Below, piece after piece: positions 48,201 through 55,624 of a stretch of DNA of 64,000 nucleotides (within the stretch, counting starts at the first letter, position 1; each line of letters opens with the position of its first letter). A program made the translations under genes and the position numbers. Under the pieces are notes generated by a model that made no database searches, was not told the origin of the DNA, and saw nothing but the letters and a program-made list of their open reading frames with translations. This DNA is from Cristatella mucedo (Eukaryota > Bryozoa > Phylactolaemata > Cristatellidae). The stretch lies in the NCBI GenBank assembly GCA_009760855.2, contig WPIO01000067.1:497501-561500 (forward strand). The letters run 5' to 3'.

Positions 48201-48484
48201 CTCAGAAATGTGCACGAAAGTTAGCAAGCAGATGTTGTCACCAACTTGAACTTACACTGTGAGTTGAAGTAGCGTCGATCGATATGCAAGTCGTGAAAGT
48301 CTTGTTCCTGGGTTAGCTTCACGGGAAGCACACAAGACAGTTAAGTAAAAGAGAGTTTCATTACTAATGAGAAGCAGCGAAGCAGCTCATTCGCATTCGC
48401 TCACGGCATCTTCTTATGACTTACCGCTCCGGCTTCGCCATCGCCAGCTAAGACTAAAGCCCACAGGAGCAGGGAGAACTTCAT
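175..48484 (-). CDS. Giant secreted or cell-surface Ig-domain protein, 3'-incomplete
   Basis: Multi-exon gene read right to left. Exons in order: 48497-48425 (signal peptide), a possible exon ending at 43367, 40135-39961, 39830-39552, 38679-38579, 38165-37967, then the exons of diverged unit 8 and of array units 7 to 1. Chaining the phases gives Ig domains with the usual Cys, Trp and D-x-G-x-Y-x-C residues. N-x-S/T sequons (NVS, TNVT, ANVT) and the signal peptide point to an extracellular protein. Domain style (DAGTYVC, DSGAYIC) resembles I-set domains of hemicentin, titin or cell-adhesion proteins; splitting each Ig domain over two exons is known from NCAM and Dscam. No FN3, TSP1, vWA or membrane segment is visible in this window. 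The seven array units alone would encode about 2,000 residues. The specific family and function are unknown. The link between the signal exon and the first Ig exon is not fully resolved. Confidence 0.85.
665..768 (-). CDS. Unit 1 exon E: second half of beta Ig domain
   Basis: A 104-nt exon, acceptor ATTTCTAG, donor GTAAGTAAATG, phase 2 in and phase 1 out. It reads ISSLSPDDSGAYICLAVASE then VGTILSGQFQLTVPG. DDSGAYIC is the F-strand motif. The open plus-strand frame across it (544-780) is a shadow. Confidence 0.85.
1268..1427 (-). CDS. Unit 1 exon D: first half of beta Ig domain
   Basis: A 160-nt exon, phase 1 in and phase 2 out, donor GTGAGTTACG. I place the acceptor at CTCACAG before 1427 because only this AG gives the required phase, and unit 8 has ATTACAG at the same place. 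It reads TGVLHPNGGNSFQLGTKLTI, then ACRAVGDTTLQLEWRKNG and VLLQSDASPGLAVLK. The two upstream CAG sites would give phase 0 and break the chain. Confidence 0.82.
2139..2242 (-). CDS. Unit 1 exon F: second half of alpha Ig domain
   Basis: A 104-nt exon, acceptor TTCTGTAG, donor GTAAGAG, phase 2 in and phase 1 out. It reads LPNIQKEDAGTYVCTAHNAY, GSSSGFISLVANVTG. The ANVT sequon near the domain end is kept in all units, including diverged unit 8. It pairs with exon B. Confidence 0.85.
3197..3392 (-). CDS. Unit 1 exon B: first half of alpha Ig domain
   Basis: A 196-nt exon, acceptor TTTTGCAG, donor GTAAGG, phase 1 in and phase 2 out. It reads VGQPPKSVTVTVNKVPGQES, then EVNVVCQADGTPASTYLWRK (Cys and Trp), then GGRTVALPAAAAIDGNKLT. 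This exon varies most between units: VNVVC in units 1, 2 and 6, but VNLIC in units 3, 4, 5 and 7; VPGQE, VLGQE or VLTQQ in the A-B region. Confidence 0.85.
3647..3744 (-). CDS. Unit 1 exon C: second half of gamma Ig domain
   Basis: A 98-nt exon, acceptor TTTTCTAG, donor GTAAGAG, phase 2 in and phase 1 out. It reads IPSVGSQDAGTYVCKAVNAL then GTASTVVSLVPV. DAGTYVC is the F-strand motif and VNALGTAS the F-G turn. It completes the domain begun by exon A of the unit above (5093-4898). In units 4 and 5 the Ser of SQDAG is Asn. Confidence 0.85.
4898..8471 (-). CDS. Array unit 2: six Ig exons
   Basis: Exons C 8471-8374, B 8119-7924, F 6969-6866, D 6154-5995, E 5493-5390 and A 5093-4898, all of standard length and phase. 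Exon B has DGNPAS where unit 1 has DGTPAS. Small intron homopolymer insertions occur near 5340 and 5605. A substitution just upstream of the D acceptor (GACCACAAGAC for GACCCAAAGAC on the plus strand) is intronic. Confidence 0.83.
9625..13196 (-). CDS. Array unit 3: six Ig exons, exon D frameshifted
   Basis: Exons C 13196-13099, B 12844-12649, F 11693-11590, D 10878-10717, E 10218-10115 and A 9820-9625. Exon D is 162 nt instead of 160: the plus strand has GCATGCGCGATCG where other units have GCATGCGATCG. Read in the normal frame the B-strand Cys is lost (LTIAHAAPLATLHC) and a TAA stop falls inside the exon. An intact product would need the D and E exons to be skipped together, or the insertion is an assembly error. 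The other five exons are normal. Confidence 0.8.
14350..17919 (-). CDS. Array unit 4: six Ig exons
   Basis: Exons C 17919-17822, B 17567-17372, F 16416-16313, D 15601-15442, E 14943-14840 and A 14545-14350, all standard. Exon C carries the Asn variant (SVGNQDAG). Exon B has VNLIC. The intron between B and F shares private sequence with unit 3 at one end and with unit 1 at the other. Confidence 0.83.
19073..22648 (-). CDS. Array unit 5: six Ig exons, exon F with +1 nt
   Basis: Exons C 22648-22551, B 22296-22101, F 21142-21038, D 20326-20167, E 19666-19563 and A 19268-19073. Exon F is 105 nt because an A run in the coding strand is four instead of three (plus strand TATTTTGG at 21131). That shifts LPNIQKEDAG to LPKYPEGG and puts exon D out of frame. 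Homopolymer context makes a sequencing or assembly error likely. Exon C has the Asn variant. Confidence 0.8.
23803..27375 (-). CDS. Array unit 6: six Ig exons, shortened unit
   Basis: Exons C 27375-27278, B 27023-26828, F 25871-25768, D 25054-24895, E 24396-24293 and A 23998-23803, all of standard length. The unit is 4475 bp because about 253 bp of the intron upstream of exon C are missing, with the junction at 27830. Two extra A's lie just upstream of the exon C acceptor. Confidence 0.83.
28278..31852 (-). CDS. Array unit 7: six Ig exons
   Basis: Exons C 31852-31755, B 31500-31305, F 30345-30242, D 29528-29369, E 28871-28768 and A 28473-28278, all standard. It is the array unit next to diverged unit 8 and the most different of the seven, mainly between exons F and C and in the intron 5' of exon C. 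Exon B has VLTQQS in place of VPGQES. Confidence 0.83.
33006..37262 (-). CDS. Diverged unit 8: six Ig exons (end of Ig 3, Ig 4, Ig 5, start of Ig 6)
   Basis: Exons in reading order: 37262-37159 (LPSLRDQDIGDYICTAKNQY, type C, 104 nt); 36810-36615 (GSQLDLICQADGTPAPNYIW, type B, 196 nt); 34583-34480 (VPNIQKENAGTYVCTAQNVH, type F); 34215-34056 (YTIACRAVGDTTLQLEWRKN, type D, 160 nt); 33599-33496 (DDSGAYICLAVASEVG, type E); 33201-33006 (LRLTCSANGYPVPTYAWIR, type A). All splice sites and phases match the array units, so this is the homologous older unit. The type B-type F intron is about 2.0 kb against 0.95 kb in the array and holds extra sequence. The A exon and the 3' part of the D exon are almost identical to the array; the rest is strongly diverged. 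Confidence 0.8.
34989..35075 (-). mobile_element. LINE 3'-end fragment (CR1/L2-like tail family)
   Basis: A (TAA)n run is followed by a conserved block ending GGCGCTTTAAATTTGA on the plus strand, including AGAACTCAATCTTTTTC. It matches the 3' end of the minus-strand LINE at 58467-58962, in the same orientation. It lies in the enlarged B-F intron of unit 8, so it inserted after that unit separated from the array or was lost from the array ancestor. Confidence 0.55.
35076..36590. other. Intron B-F of unit 8, partly homologous to the array intron
   Basis: About 35500-35750 aligns loosely with 2870-3100 of unit 1 (shared ACCTATAGA/TCCTATAGA, CTACGGCACTACTTCGAGAT against CTACGGGGCTACTGCGAGAT). 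The stretches 35079-35440 (GC-richer) and 35830-36590 have no counterpart in the array intron. Open frames here are not supported as genes. Confidence 0.5.
37573..37622. repeat. (CT)n microsatellite
   Basis: CT dinucleotide run with a few interruptions, in the intron between exon 37262-37159 and exon 38165-37967. It creates spurious long Ser/Leu-rich and Arg/Glu-rich ORFs. Confidence 0.95.
37625..37707 (+). mobile_element. LINE 3'-end fragment
   Basis: Contains AAATGTAAAGCGCCTAGAG and GAGGGCGCTTTATCAAGTGC followed by ATTAT-rich sequence, matching the tail family of 58467-58962 but in plus orientation. It sits between two CT microsatellites. Confidence 0.6.
37709..37792. repeat. (CT)n and (TCTG)n microsatellite
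   Basis: A CT run followed by GTCTGTGTCTGTGTCTGTG, then CT again. Intronic. Confidence 0.95.
37967..38165 (-). CDS. Ig domain 3, first-half exon (diverged gamma type)
   Basis: A 199-nt exon, acceptor GGTGATAG, donor GTAAGTTAATG, phase 1 in and phase 2 out. It reads GYAPTAVWMTASGHVN, then GGPLNLLCEANGSPAASYTW, then VEVPSTAIIYGNQLV. It aligns with the array 'A' exon (TYPPVTVNIKVDSGH ... LTCSANGYP ... YAW ... LPASAVVDANTLE) and is its diverged relative. An alternative acceptor (GATGACAG) would shorten it by 36 nt; the alignment favours the longer form. It pairs with 37262-37159. Confidence 0.7.
38579..38679 (-). CDS. Ig domain 2, second-half exon
   Basis: A 101-nt exon, acceptor GTTTTAG, donor GTAAGTAATG, phase 2 in and phase 1 out. 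It encodes IYNLQQVNAGEYICRATNSF and GSTDVQLLILAKG. The NAGEYIC segment is the F-strand motif with Gly and Cys, and the preceding Asp is replaced by Asn. It pairs with the 3' part of exon 39830-39552. Confidence 0.75.
39161..39224. repeat. (GA)n microsatellite
   Basis: Uninterrupted GA dinucleotide run of about 64 bp in the intron between exons 39830-39552 and 38679-38579. The rest of that 870-bp intron holds nothing I recognise. Confidence 0.95.
39552..39830 (-). CDS. Fused exon: second half of Ig 1 plus first half of Ig 2
   Basis: A 279-nt exon, acceptor TTATCAG, donor GTAGCC, phase 2 in and phase 2 out. It begins ISNIRPEDGGSYYCAAS (the D-x-G-x-Y-x-C end of Ig 1), passes a linker (EIRVKVGVGVLPEAP) and continues DVGTNVTLACTAKGVPLSSV then QW (B-strand Cys and Trp of Ig 2). 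It is the only exon here carrying parts of two domains, so the phase-1 inter-domain intron is absent at this junction. Confidence 0.75.
39961..40135 (-). CDS. Ig domain 1, first-half exon
   Basis: A 175-nt exon, acceptor CTGCTGCAG, donor GTACGC, phase 1 in and phase 2 out. It encodes CPNRPSTPTADG, then GSTLTLRCSTTEQGTTVVWW (B-strand Cys and Trp) and RGDNVSLPTSAVVGLQTLK. The NVS sequon is a potential glycosylation site. It completes its Ig domain with the beginning of exon 39830-39552. This is the most N-terminal domain supported with confidence. Confidence 0.75.
40770..40862 (-). mobile_element. tRNA-derived SINE fragment
   Basis: On the minus strand it reads GGTAAGGTACTCACCCTTCAG with an A-box-like core, then a decayed B-box region (AGATCCTGCAGTATTCGAC). 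It aligns with the SINE at 42340-42462. Confidence 0.45.
41590..41995 (+). mobile_element. Non-LTR retrotransposon remnant (reverse-transcriptase C-terminus)
   Basis: The plus frame reads DPSYLAEPLQQFQPP then RVLRFS and VPGSRLWNSLPQFL. The P-x-LWNSLP signature, with APSYL-like and LRSS-like segments ahead, is typical of the C-terminal region of CR1/L2-type LINE proteins. The upstream part is frameshifted, so the copy is dead. Its 3' flank (GACTATGGCACATCTTTCCAG near 41860) recurs at about 55640. Confidence 0.6.
42076..42124. repeat. GA/GATA-rich simple repeat
   Basis: AGAGAGAG passes into GATAGATAGATAG. Intronic. Confidence 0.85.
42340..42462 (-). mobile_element. tRNA-derived SINE
   Basis: The minus strand has an A-box-like TAGGAGTAAGGTGCTC and, about 35 bp on, a B box GGGTTTGAGTCCTGC (consensus GGTTCGANTCC). 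The 3' part includes CTGCAGCTATATAAACGAGG. RNA polymerase III box order and spacing fit a tRNA-derived SINE, not a functional tRNA: no acceptor stem is evident. Confidence 0.6.
42898..42934. repeat. CT-rich simple repeat
   Basis: TCTCTCCCCCTCTCTCTCTC and neighbouring sequence, in the intron 5' of Ig 1. Confidence 0.85.
43367..43543 (-). CDS. Possible Cys-rich N-terminal exon of the Ig gene
   Basis: An open segment ends at a perfect donor (GTAAGTGCC after 43367) in phase 1, matching the start phase of the next Ig exon. A CTGCAG acceptor before 43543 would make it a 177-nt phase 1-1 exon. The reading frame stays open upstream to about 43613 (acidic DEELEKPDCETRHS), and a phase-0 acceptor there would join the signal exon in frame, though no pyrimidine tract is obvious. 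Residues include GCNMTYDSTTLVVCNAPYCC, with clustered Cys and an NMT sequon. I do not recognise the domain. It could be a chance ORF. Confidence 0.4.
43544..48424. other. Intron between the Cys-rich candidate exon and the signal exon
   Basis: It contains the Tc1/mariner remnant (43985-44240) and otherwise unrecognised sequence. 45480-45760 is GC-richer than its surroundings without visible coding. A minus-strand segment 44966-44847 has an acceptor-like CTCTCTCCAG but starts in phase 1 and ends in phase 0, so it does not fit the chain. Confidence 0.4.
43985..44240 (-). pseudogene. Tc1/mariner-family transposase remnant
   Basis: The minus frame includes RVFRLPGLSPDLKTTEHLWD then IWIAHLQRTIVPRTL. 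The family signature is W-PA-SPDLNPIEHLWD near the third catalytic Asp/Glu; here Asn-Pro-Ile is changed to Lys-Thr-Thr. Sequence upstream (to about 44420) has scattered similarity in shifted frames. I did not find terminal inverted repeats. A decayed copy in an intron. Confidence 0.65.
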
Positions 48485-48497
48485 TCCTGCTAAGTTC
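48425..48497 (-). CDS. Signal-peptide exon of the Ig gene
   Basis: The acceptor CTTATAG precedes 48497, the ATG is at 48484-48482, and the donor GTAAGTC follows 48425. The 20 codons read MKFSLLLWALVLAGDGEAG then A: a Lys after Met, a hydrophobic LLLWALVLA core, and small residues for cleavage. This is a classic secretory signal. The exon ends in phase 0, whereas the first certain Ig exon (40135-39961) begins in phase 1, so at least one phase 0-to-1 exon must lie between them. Confidence 0.7.
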
Positions 48498-48600
48498 CTA
48501 TAAGTAGGGAAACTGTTCTCCCAATCGAGTTGAAGAACTTCCGAAGGATTCGGAATTCAGGAAGACGTCGCAATCTATCTCTCTATAGATTAATACTTAC

Positions 48601-48625
48601 CCCATGAAGCTGTCGGGCCCAAGTG
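48601..48625 (-). other. Probable first (leader) exon of the Ig gene
   Basis: The donor is at 48600-48599 (GGG then GTAAGTATTAA, an excellent match). The 5' end is inferred from the TATA-like element. The segment ends ATGGG. Splicing to the acceptor before 48497 (CTTATAG) gives ATG-GGG-AAC-TTA-GCA-GGA-ATG, so the upstream ATG is in frame with the ATG of the signal-peptide exon and could add six residues (MGNLAG). The exon may be purely 5'UTR or carry the start codon; only a cDNA end can decide. Confidence 0.35.
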
Positions 48626-48647
48626 CGACGATGAAGTACATACTCAG

Positions 48648-48659
48648 TTAAATATATAT
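48648..48659 (-). promoter_or_regulatory. TATA-like element upstream of the Ig gene
   Basis: On the minus strand this reads ATATATATTTAA, about 25-30 bp upstream of a short segment that ends in a consensus splice donor at 48600. The spacing suits a TATA box for the Ig gene. AT-rich strings are common here, so position relative to the donor and the signal exon is the main support. Confidence 0.35.
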
Positions 48660-48660
48660 C

Positions 48661-51600
48661 CCCCGAATGGCTTTGTTCGTAATAATTTCAATTGATTCAA
48701 ATCATAGTTACAAGAATCGCTAACCAGCAGCATGGCTAGTGAACACTCTGATTGGTCGTGTTTTCATGCTGATTAATTGAGCACTCGGGTATTTCATGCA
48801 CATTTGTCACGAAGAGTGTCTAAAAGTGAGCCCGAAGAATTGCTTTCCCACTGGTTCTTCGGTGCTTGAAAATATATCCAAAACCAATTTGGACTAGCAC
48901 GCTGGAATCACAGTGCATTCGAATGGGTGTATTGAGTAGTCATATTCATCGATTTATCATTACGAAATCACACCAGTAAAAAAGCTACGATTTTGGATTT
49001 CATCAGTCAAACTGTATCAGTTTCCTACACTAACAGCTAAGTCACGCGTTTTAGAAAATGTAAGCTTCTATTGGTTGAATATTAATACTTAGCTGGTCGA
49101 TGGTCTTCATGATACGACTGTTGACAGCAGAAGGTTTTCCTCTGCATTTTTTAGAAAGGAACTCACTTTAATGCAACCTTTTACGTCCTACAGCTTGTTG
49201 TGGCGCTTCCTCGCTAGATGTCAGGGCCTGCAACTTCCGTGCCACTGACTTCATCGAATGCCTCTTGGTTGAGCCAGGCTGCTCACTTCCTCCTTAATGC
49301 ATGGCATGGAGTCTGTTGGCGACAGTATTCGAATTGAAAGCTGCATAGTAGTTGAATGGACTTTAGAAAGTTTCCAGCTTAGCACCTACAGGCAGTCATC
49401 GTGCTTTTATGAAGTTGCAGACGTAATAAACTACAACCAACCAATTACATAGCTTTAATAGAGCGTACAGTGGTTGGCTGAGTCTAGTTTCAGTGGTCTA
49501 GACATTCTAATTACAGCTTTGCCACACCCGTAATCGAACCTTCCTCCAAACTTTACTTTATGTGCGATGCGTAATGGATGGCTCCTAGATTTGAATGCTA
49601 AATCCTACTAATGCGTGGTTCTGAAAAAGTGGTTCCTGATGAAATTATTTCACAACAAAAGAGTTAAAAGCAATGCGTTTACCTCTTAGCCTTGCCATCG
49701 AAATGCCAAATGCGGCAGAAAACAGCTTTTGCAAGCGCGTTTGCCGAGTCACAGAAGAAGCACCAACAAGCCTAGTAATGGTGACTTCGTAACCGCAACT
49801 AAAAAGCTAATAGGGGAAGTAAAGATTCGTTAATTTTTAAGGCTCATTTCTTAAGCGGGATAAAAAGACTTGCTTCTTTACCGACTCAAACTGAATAACT
49901 TTGTAGTGACGTGAGAGCACCCGACCTGTAGGTCACTGCCTATCAAAGATTAGCAAGGAGCGTCCTAGTACAAAACAAAACCAGTGCACTTAAAGAGTAG
50001 TGTTATAGTGAATTGCCAGAGAGGCACTAACGTGACCACTGGGTGGAGTACTGTACCATCGAGCAAATCGCTTCTTCCGATTGCCATATTCACCCTTTTA
50101 AGTCTTAAGCTACGATATCAGATTGGGAGCTGTCACGTTTCAGGAAATGTTGTTGATCGGTTGCACAGCACAGTTTTGTGGATTATCAAGACAATTGTTT
50201 CAATTGTAATAGGTCCATATCGAAGCCATCTAAGAGATCCGAGTGTGCATAAGAGCATATTATCCGTGCATTTAATTATGTCAAAGAGGCTTCAATCAGT
50301 CAATTCCGCACAATGCACACCATTACCACATAGCCATTTTCCTCTCACGTCTTGGTAAATTTGACACAACAGAAATGGATTGCAAATTCGGGTCGAGCAG
50401 ACACTGCTCCTTGATTAAAATAATCTTTTACAGCTAGACTTACTCTACACTAATAACTGCTAGACTTACTCTACACTACTGTCTCCATGTAATGATTTAT
50501 TCAAATAACTTGTGCATTACGTGAAACCATTAATTGCTTACTTTTTTGAAGAAGATCACCTTGGAATTAACTACCATCAGTTTATGCTATCTTAGTGATA
50601 TTTTGCGATCCAGACCAAGCAAATACTGACAGAGCTAAAGATGGTTAACATTTCCTGATTCCAATAATTAGGAACACGACGTTTCAGAGCCTAAGAGTTC
50701 TACTACATAAGTAACTGTATGCAGTAGTGCCTATCAAGTTTTAAGTTGATTTTCTAGCTGACGCCTTCACTATCTTGGTATTGTAATGTATCGCTCTTAA
50801 CCAAGTAAATTGACTGTTATGAAGGGAAAGATGTTATTCATTGATTTCAGGCTCCATTACCATCGTCAAGCTCAAGTGTAGTGATTTGGGGCTCCTAGGA
50901 GTTGTGTTAGCTCTGTTCTAGTTACTAACTCAAAAAGTCTCTGTTATGTGCTTCCAAGGACTGTCTCGCGATACTTGGTTGTAGCTTGGTTGACCGACAG
51001 GATTATTGTTAAGCAGGAACTAGTCAAGTGCCCACTATTCGGTACGGAAAAGTTGGATAATTGCGGCGAGTTTGGAATTCTTCGGGATTATTAAAAGTCA
51101 ACCGAAGGTTTGTGACCATTTGTGCTTTTCTTGTTCGTGACTACGTTGGTTAAAATTTACCTAACATTTTCCATTCGAGCTGGACGAGAATAATGTATTC
51201 ACTCTTTGTGAAATAAAGTGCACAGAAGATTGACTATTTTATCCAATAAAATTTAGAATATGCTAACATCATTTGCACCAATCGTCGAATGGAAGAACAG
51301 CAATTATTAGTAACTTGGAAAATGCCAGGAGACTGCCTTGCTGACCTCGATTGAAATATGGATTCGTGCATGCACACAGTAGCTTCAGGGTTAATCTCGC
51401 AGCTAACGGCAACCGTCAGGCACTCATTAAAAGCCTACAAGAGTTCGTGAGAATGTGTAAATTTAATCCACTCCCCTTCTGTAAGACTTAATTAGGTCCC
51501 TTGAAAGAGTGAAGGCCATACGACCAAACGACCGCAATTCTTCAGATCGAATTAGCATGTTTCGATCGTTATATAGACAGCTAACCTCTCCACGGAAATT

Positions 51601-51719
51601 TCCCAGTTTTGGGTGAATAATTTCCCTGTGCACGATGCTTACTAGGGAAGAGCCTCTGTGCTGATACTTAAATAAAAAATACTTACAGATTTACCAGCCA
51701 ATTTTCTATAGCGACATAA
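48661..51719. other. Intergenic sequence upstream of the Ig gene
   Basis: No exon, RNA gene or recognisable element seen. The 124-codon plus-strand open frame at 49984-50358 has no recognisable domain and no supporting splice or initiation context. Confidence 0.4.
50433..50478. repeat. Short tandem duplication
   Basis: GCTAGACTTACTCTACACTA occurs at 50433-50452 and again at 50459-50478, with six bases between. Confidence 0.8.
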
Positions 51720-51852
51720 TAGCCTGGCTAATGGCTACCAAAGCCGCTTGCAGTGGCAAAAGCATATCCCCAATCGCAGGATTCGAACCCATGCCCTCTG
51801 AAACGAGGTCATGAAAAGCATCCGCCTTACCCAGTGTGCTATCGCAGCTACA
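51720..51852 (-). mobile_element. tRNA-derived SINE
   Basis: The minus strand has TAGCACACTGGGTAAGGCGG (A box) and, about 35 bp downstream, GGGTTCGAATCC (near-perfect B box). The 3' body contains GCCACTGCAAGC and CTATTATGTCGCTATAG, resembling the body of the copy at 42340-42462. The SINE copies with readable boxes here are all on the minus strand. Confidence 0.65.
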
Positions 51853-53696
51853 TCATTAGCACTCGACACTATTGGCTGCCGTATTCAGCTGAAGCCCCTC
51901 ACCACAAGCCTAGATAGCACAGATAAAAGCTATGATCTGTTAAATACACTCTCAGAGAGATGCCAGAATGTAGAAACAATAGGCTGTCGGTCATATAGAG
52001 AGCTCGGAAGTGTTGGGAACCGGAGGGTTTGATATTTGATAGTTTCTTCAATATCTATACTCTCCTCCTGGCTCATAATATTGCCAAACTCAATCTCGGC
52101 TTTCGTTTCTTGGTGGTTGATACCAAAATCTACATATCTTTTTCGACCTATTTGAGCCTTGCTCCTAATATGACACCCTTAATTTTCTTCGTTATGTGTA
52201 AATCTACTTGATATGCGTTTAGATGGATACCAACTTCCTAAGACTGAAGCTATGGTAAAGATAACTTTAAAGAAATCAGCATACCAAGTGTCAACCAACT
52301 GTAGGATGGACCTAACACTCAATATCAAGTCAGCTAGCATCACTCTTGTGACGTCCACAGGTAAGATAAACGTACAATATCAATCCAAGCTATCACTGGA
52401 GAAGCATTTTTCCTTCTCTGACCCAATGTCACTTAATGATTGAATGGAGTAGCATTTTTTCTTTTCTGCTAAGCCGACACACTTCCACTTTATAATTGCG
52501 AAGAAAATTGCGGGCAGCTTACAGAAGCAGATGGCTGATACAATTATTAGTTGAACCGTTTTTAACATAATTACAATACTCTTCGTTGAAGACTTCTGAA
52601 CGTGAAAGCTCAACAGCTCGTCTGATCTGTTGTCTGCAGCGTATTTCCCACATATTTCCGCCTGTTCTTTCTGGGCTTCAACACCTTGTTCATCCATCAA
52701 ATCATTTTTAAGTTTATAGTTTACGTTTAGTGCACCAGCTAATCTCACGGAGCTCTTATTTTCTGCCAGTGTGACTTCTTACCGCCATTTCTTACTCAAC
52801 ATCTAGTCATTTCGCTTTCCCTTGTAATTATTTAATTAGAATATTCGGATGATTGAGTATTTAACTAGTAAGCGCCGAAAGGCGGAAACTGGCTTTCGGC
52901 TATGGTTACTACATGTGATAACTTGGAATCTCTTGTTTCAGCTAAATATGCGTCTACTTTGATCCGCTGCTCCTTCGCTACTGTGAACGTTGCCTTTTAT
53001 TCTGATATTATTTTTGAGGGTGGCTCTATACGATTACATGTTTGCTACTAGCGAGAGGTCTTACCAACCAGTAGCCATGAATGTTACGCTTACATGTGAA
53101 CTTTACTTTAGCATACTTGCTTAGGCATTATACTTGGCTGCTTTTTCAAGCTTGACGCCGTTGATGTCATTAAATTAATGAGTAACGATTCCCTTGCAAC
53201 GAGTTTCGAAGCACATGTAGAGAGAATAGATTCTTATATGGTGCTGTACAACGATCAATTGCCATTGTTGCTATAATTATAGAGTACATCTTGCTGAATT
53301 GAATTGTACATGAACTAAGAGCAACATCACTAGTGATGCAGATATTTAAAGCAAAGTTTCGCCTTGGTGATGTTGGAGATGTAACCTACCGGTATCGTAC
53401 AGTCAAGCGTGACTAATGCTGAGATAACTAAGAAGCAAGAACTTAATTCGGCTGTTGGGCTGATAATGGCAGTACGAATTAAGCTACTACTGCTATTCAG
53501 GCAGATGTCGCTCCAAATAACTCAAGCTCTATTGTGCATCTATTTCGCTTTAGCGTATGGCATATTGTGCGTGTAAGGCATATTGCGTTTTGCACATATA
53601 TTATGTATTGCACGTATATTGCTTATTAGCCCTGGAGCTGAGTATTGTGAAATTGAGAAATAATGTAGACTGCCAGGAGAGGACGAATTTCATTTT

Positions 53697-53698
<2 letters not shown>
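51853..53698. other. Intergenic sequence, no supported gene
   Basis: Overlapping open frames exist on both strands (52213-52443 plus; 52380-52770 minus) but none shows a known domain. See the separate entry for the minus-strand frame with a hydrophobic stretch. Confidence 0.35.
52380..52772 (-). other. Uncharacterised open frame with a hydrophobic stretch
   Basis: About 130 codons open between stops. A charged, Lys/Glu-rich N-terminal half is followed by VIMLKTVQLIIVSAICFCKL then PAIFFAIIKW, which could form a membrane segment, and a Ser-rich end (YSIQSLSDIGSEKEKC). No pyrimidine tract, acceptor or family match is evident. It may be an exon of an unrelated gene, a pseudogene exon or chance. 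Confidence 0.2.

Positions 53699-53731
<33 letters not shown>
53699..53731. repeat. (GA)n microsatellite
   Basis: About 33 bp of uninterrupted GA repeats, followed by an imperfect GATAAAGAGAGAG. Confidence 0.95.
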
Positions 53732-53735
<4 letters not shown>

Positions 53736-55620
53736 AGAGAGAGTCCGCCTGGCTGCAAGTAAAGCGCCTGCTTCTGATGCCTTAGTCATGACCAAGGATG
53801 CCACTTAGTGACCGATATTCCCTTCGACGGCAATTCTAGACAGCTTCGACACAACCTTGTGTCAATTGCCGGTGGAATGTCTTGCTGCTTATGTGATATC
53901 AAAGCTGTAATTTTACCGATTTTCAATCCTTTTATTGGCAAAGTCTACCCACTACTACTTTGTCACATGACTCTGCAGCTGATTCTTCTTTGCTGTCAGT
54001 TTTGTTCTCCCTCTGCAGTGTACCGGAAAATAATAGGGGATTGCCTGGCAAGCGCTAAGAAATTGCTCTGACGGTCTTCATCATAGCTCTGAAAGTTAAG
54101 GAGAGTCATTTCGTTATTTTTATTGACGTGGTGTACCTCTTGTTTGTTACGGCTGAGATGAGCACTTGGAATGGGCTCACCTCGACGTTAAATTAACTTG
54201 ATACAAACTGGATGAATGTATGTACCTTATTTTTAAATATTGGAATCTAAAAATAATTTCACATGGTTGCGACTATTCTTCGGTAGTAGAAGCGTCAAAT
54301 AGTAGCACCAAATGAATTGTACTACAAGTTTAAAGTTGCATCCAAGTAGATGCTCAATGCATTTGATAAAGTAGCCAGTAGAAGTAGCCATTTTTAGCTA
54401 GGAGGTCAGCAGGACTTATCTTATCGTAGCCCATGGACTAATTGGACATCACACTCACAAGAGCAGATTGATGAGAAGACGCCACACTTGATCATTATAA
54501 TTGTAATTACTGGAATAATATTTCACAGAATTTTGCTCTTTCGTAACCTTTTTGCAAACGTACTAAGAGGACTAGTAACTTAAACTGATGCCGAGAATAC
54601 GCTTGAATATCGTTGGCAGTGTAATAATGTCAGCCAGGCGAGTTAGAGCTGAGGCACGGATGGTCATAATACGTTCAATAAATCATGCCACCCGTGTGTG
54701 GCCTCCCTTAAGTAGTAGGTGGGACGACGTTTGCATTATAAATCAGCCGTAATGTGGCATTGTTAATGATTATTAGCTAGTTCAGAGCTGTTAACCGGCA
54801 AATTAAGGCGATAAAAAAAGCTATTGCAAGTGGTTTGTACATCCTTTTACATTTTACCATTTACTGGTCACATGTGTATGTTTTACTGATCACACTGCCG
54901 CTGAATAAACCAGCCAAGTAAAAAAAGCCGTTTAGAAAAAGCCGTCGACAAAAGCCATAGATAAAGTTGCTGTTCTAATAATCTATATCCACGGAAACTG
55001 ATTTTGGTAGCCAACGCATAAGGTAAACAATGCCATCAGAAAATGCACACCATTGTGAAAAATGCAAGTGCGATTTAATTCCATCTAGATATAAAGTCAG
55101 ATGTATCAGTGCCTTCAGAAGATTATATTATTTATAAATTAACTTACTAGGCGATCACGTTAGTCTTGCTATCGTTAAATATCTGTACATGATTGTCTCA
55201 TAAATAGTTCTTTAGAAGCCTGTTGGTTTTCTCTTGGATACGGAAATTTATCATAACATGAAAATATGCTATTCCTTGCCTTTATTCGATTAATAAAATT
55301 TGAACTTGACGTCGCCATATTATTATAAAAATTCTGCTCCTTGCATGGCGGAGACGAGGAGCTTTTCTAAACCATGTAGATCTGGATGCTGGGAACGAAT
55401 TGCAACTTGAAGTGCCTATAATATGCTCAGGTCTCGAACTTGACGAGAAACATAGTGACTGCAGCAGGTTTATAGCTTTTTTAATTAGGTATAGGCCTAC
55501 AACTATGTTGGTTCTAGACACCCAAAATAACAAAGGAACTAATAGCTTTTATGTTCTACTGACTTTGATAGAATTTTGGTAAATAGTTAGGTCAGACGCA
55601 ATTTCTTATGCAATGATAAC
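53732..55620. other. Intergenic sequence, nothing recognised
   Basis: AT-rich sequence without recognisable genes or repeats on either strand; the open frames at 53808-54071 and 55282-55533 are unsupported. Confidence 0.4.
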
Positions 55621-55624
55621 TACT

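Noticed and set aside
51720-51852. Functional tRNA gene
   Set aside because: A and B boxes are present, but no acceptor stem or anticodon arm can be paired and related degenerate copies occur; better explained as a SINE.
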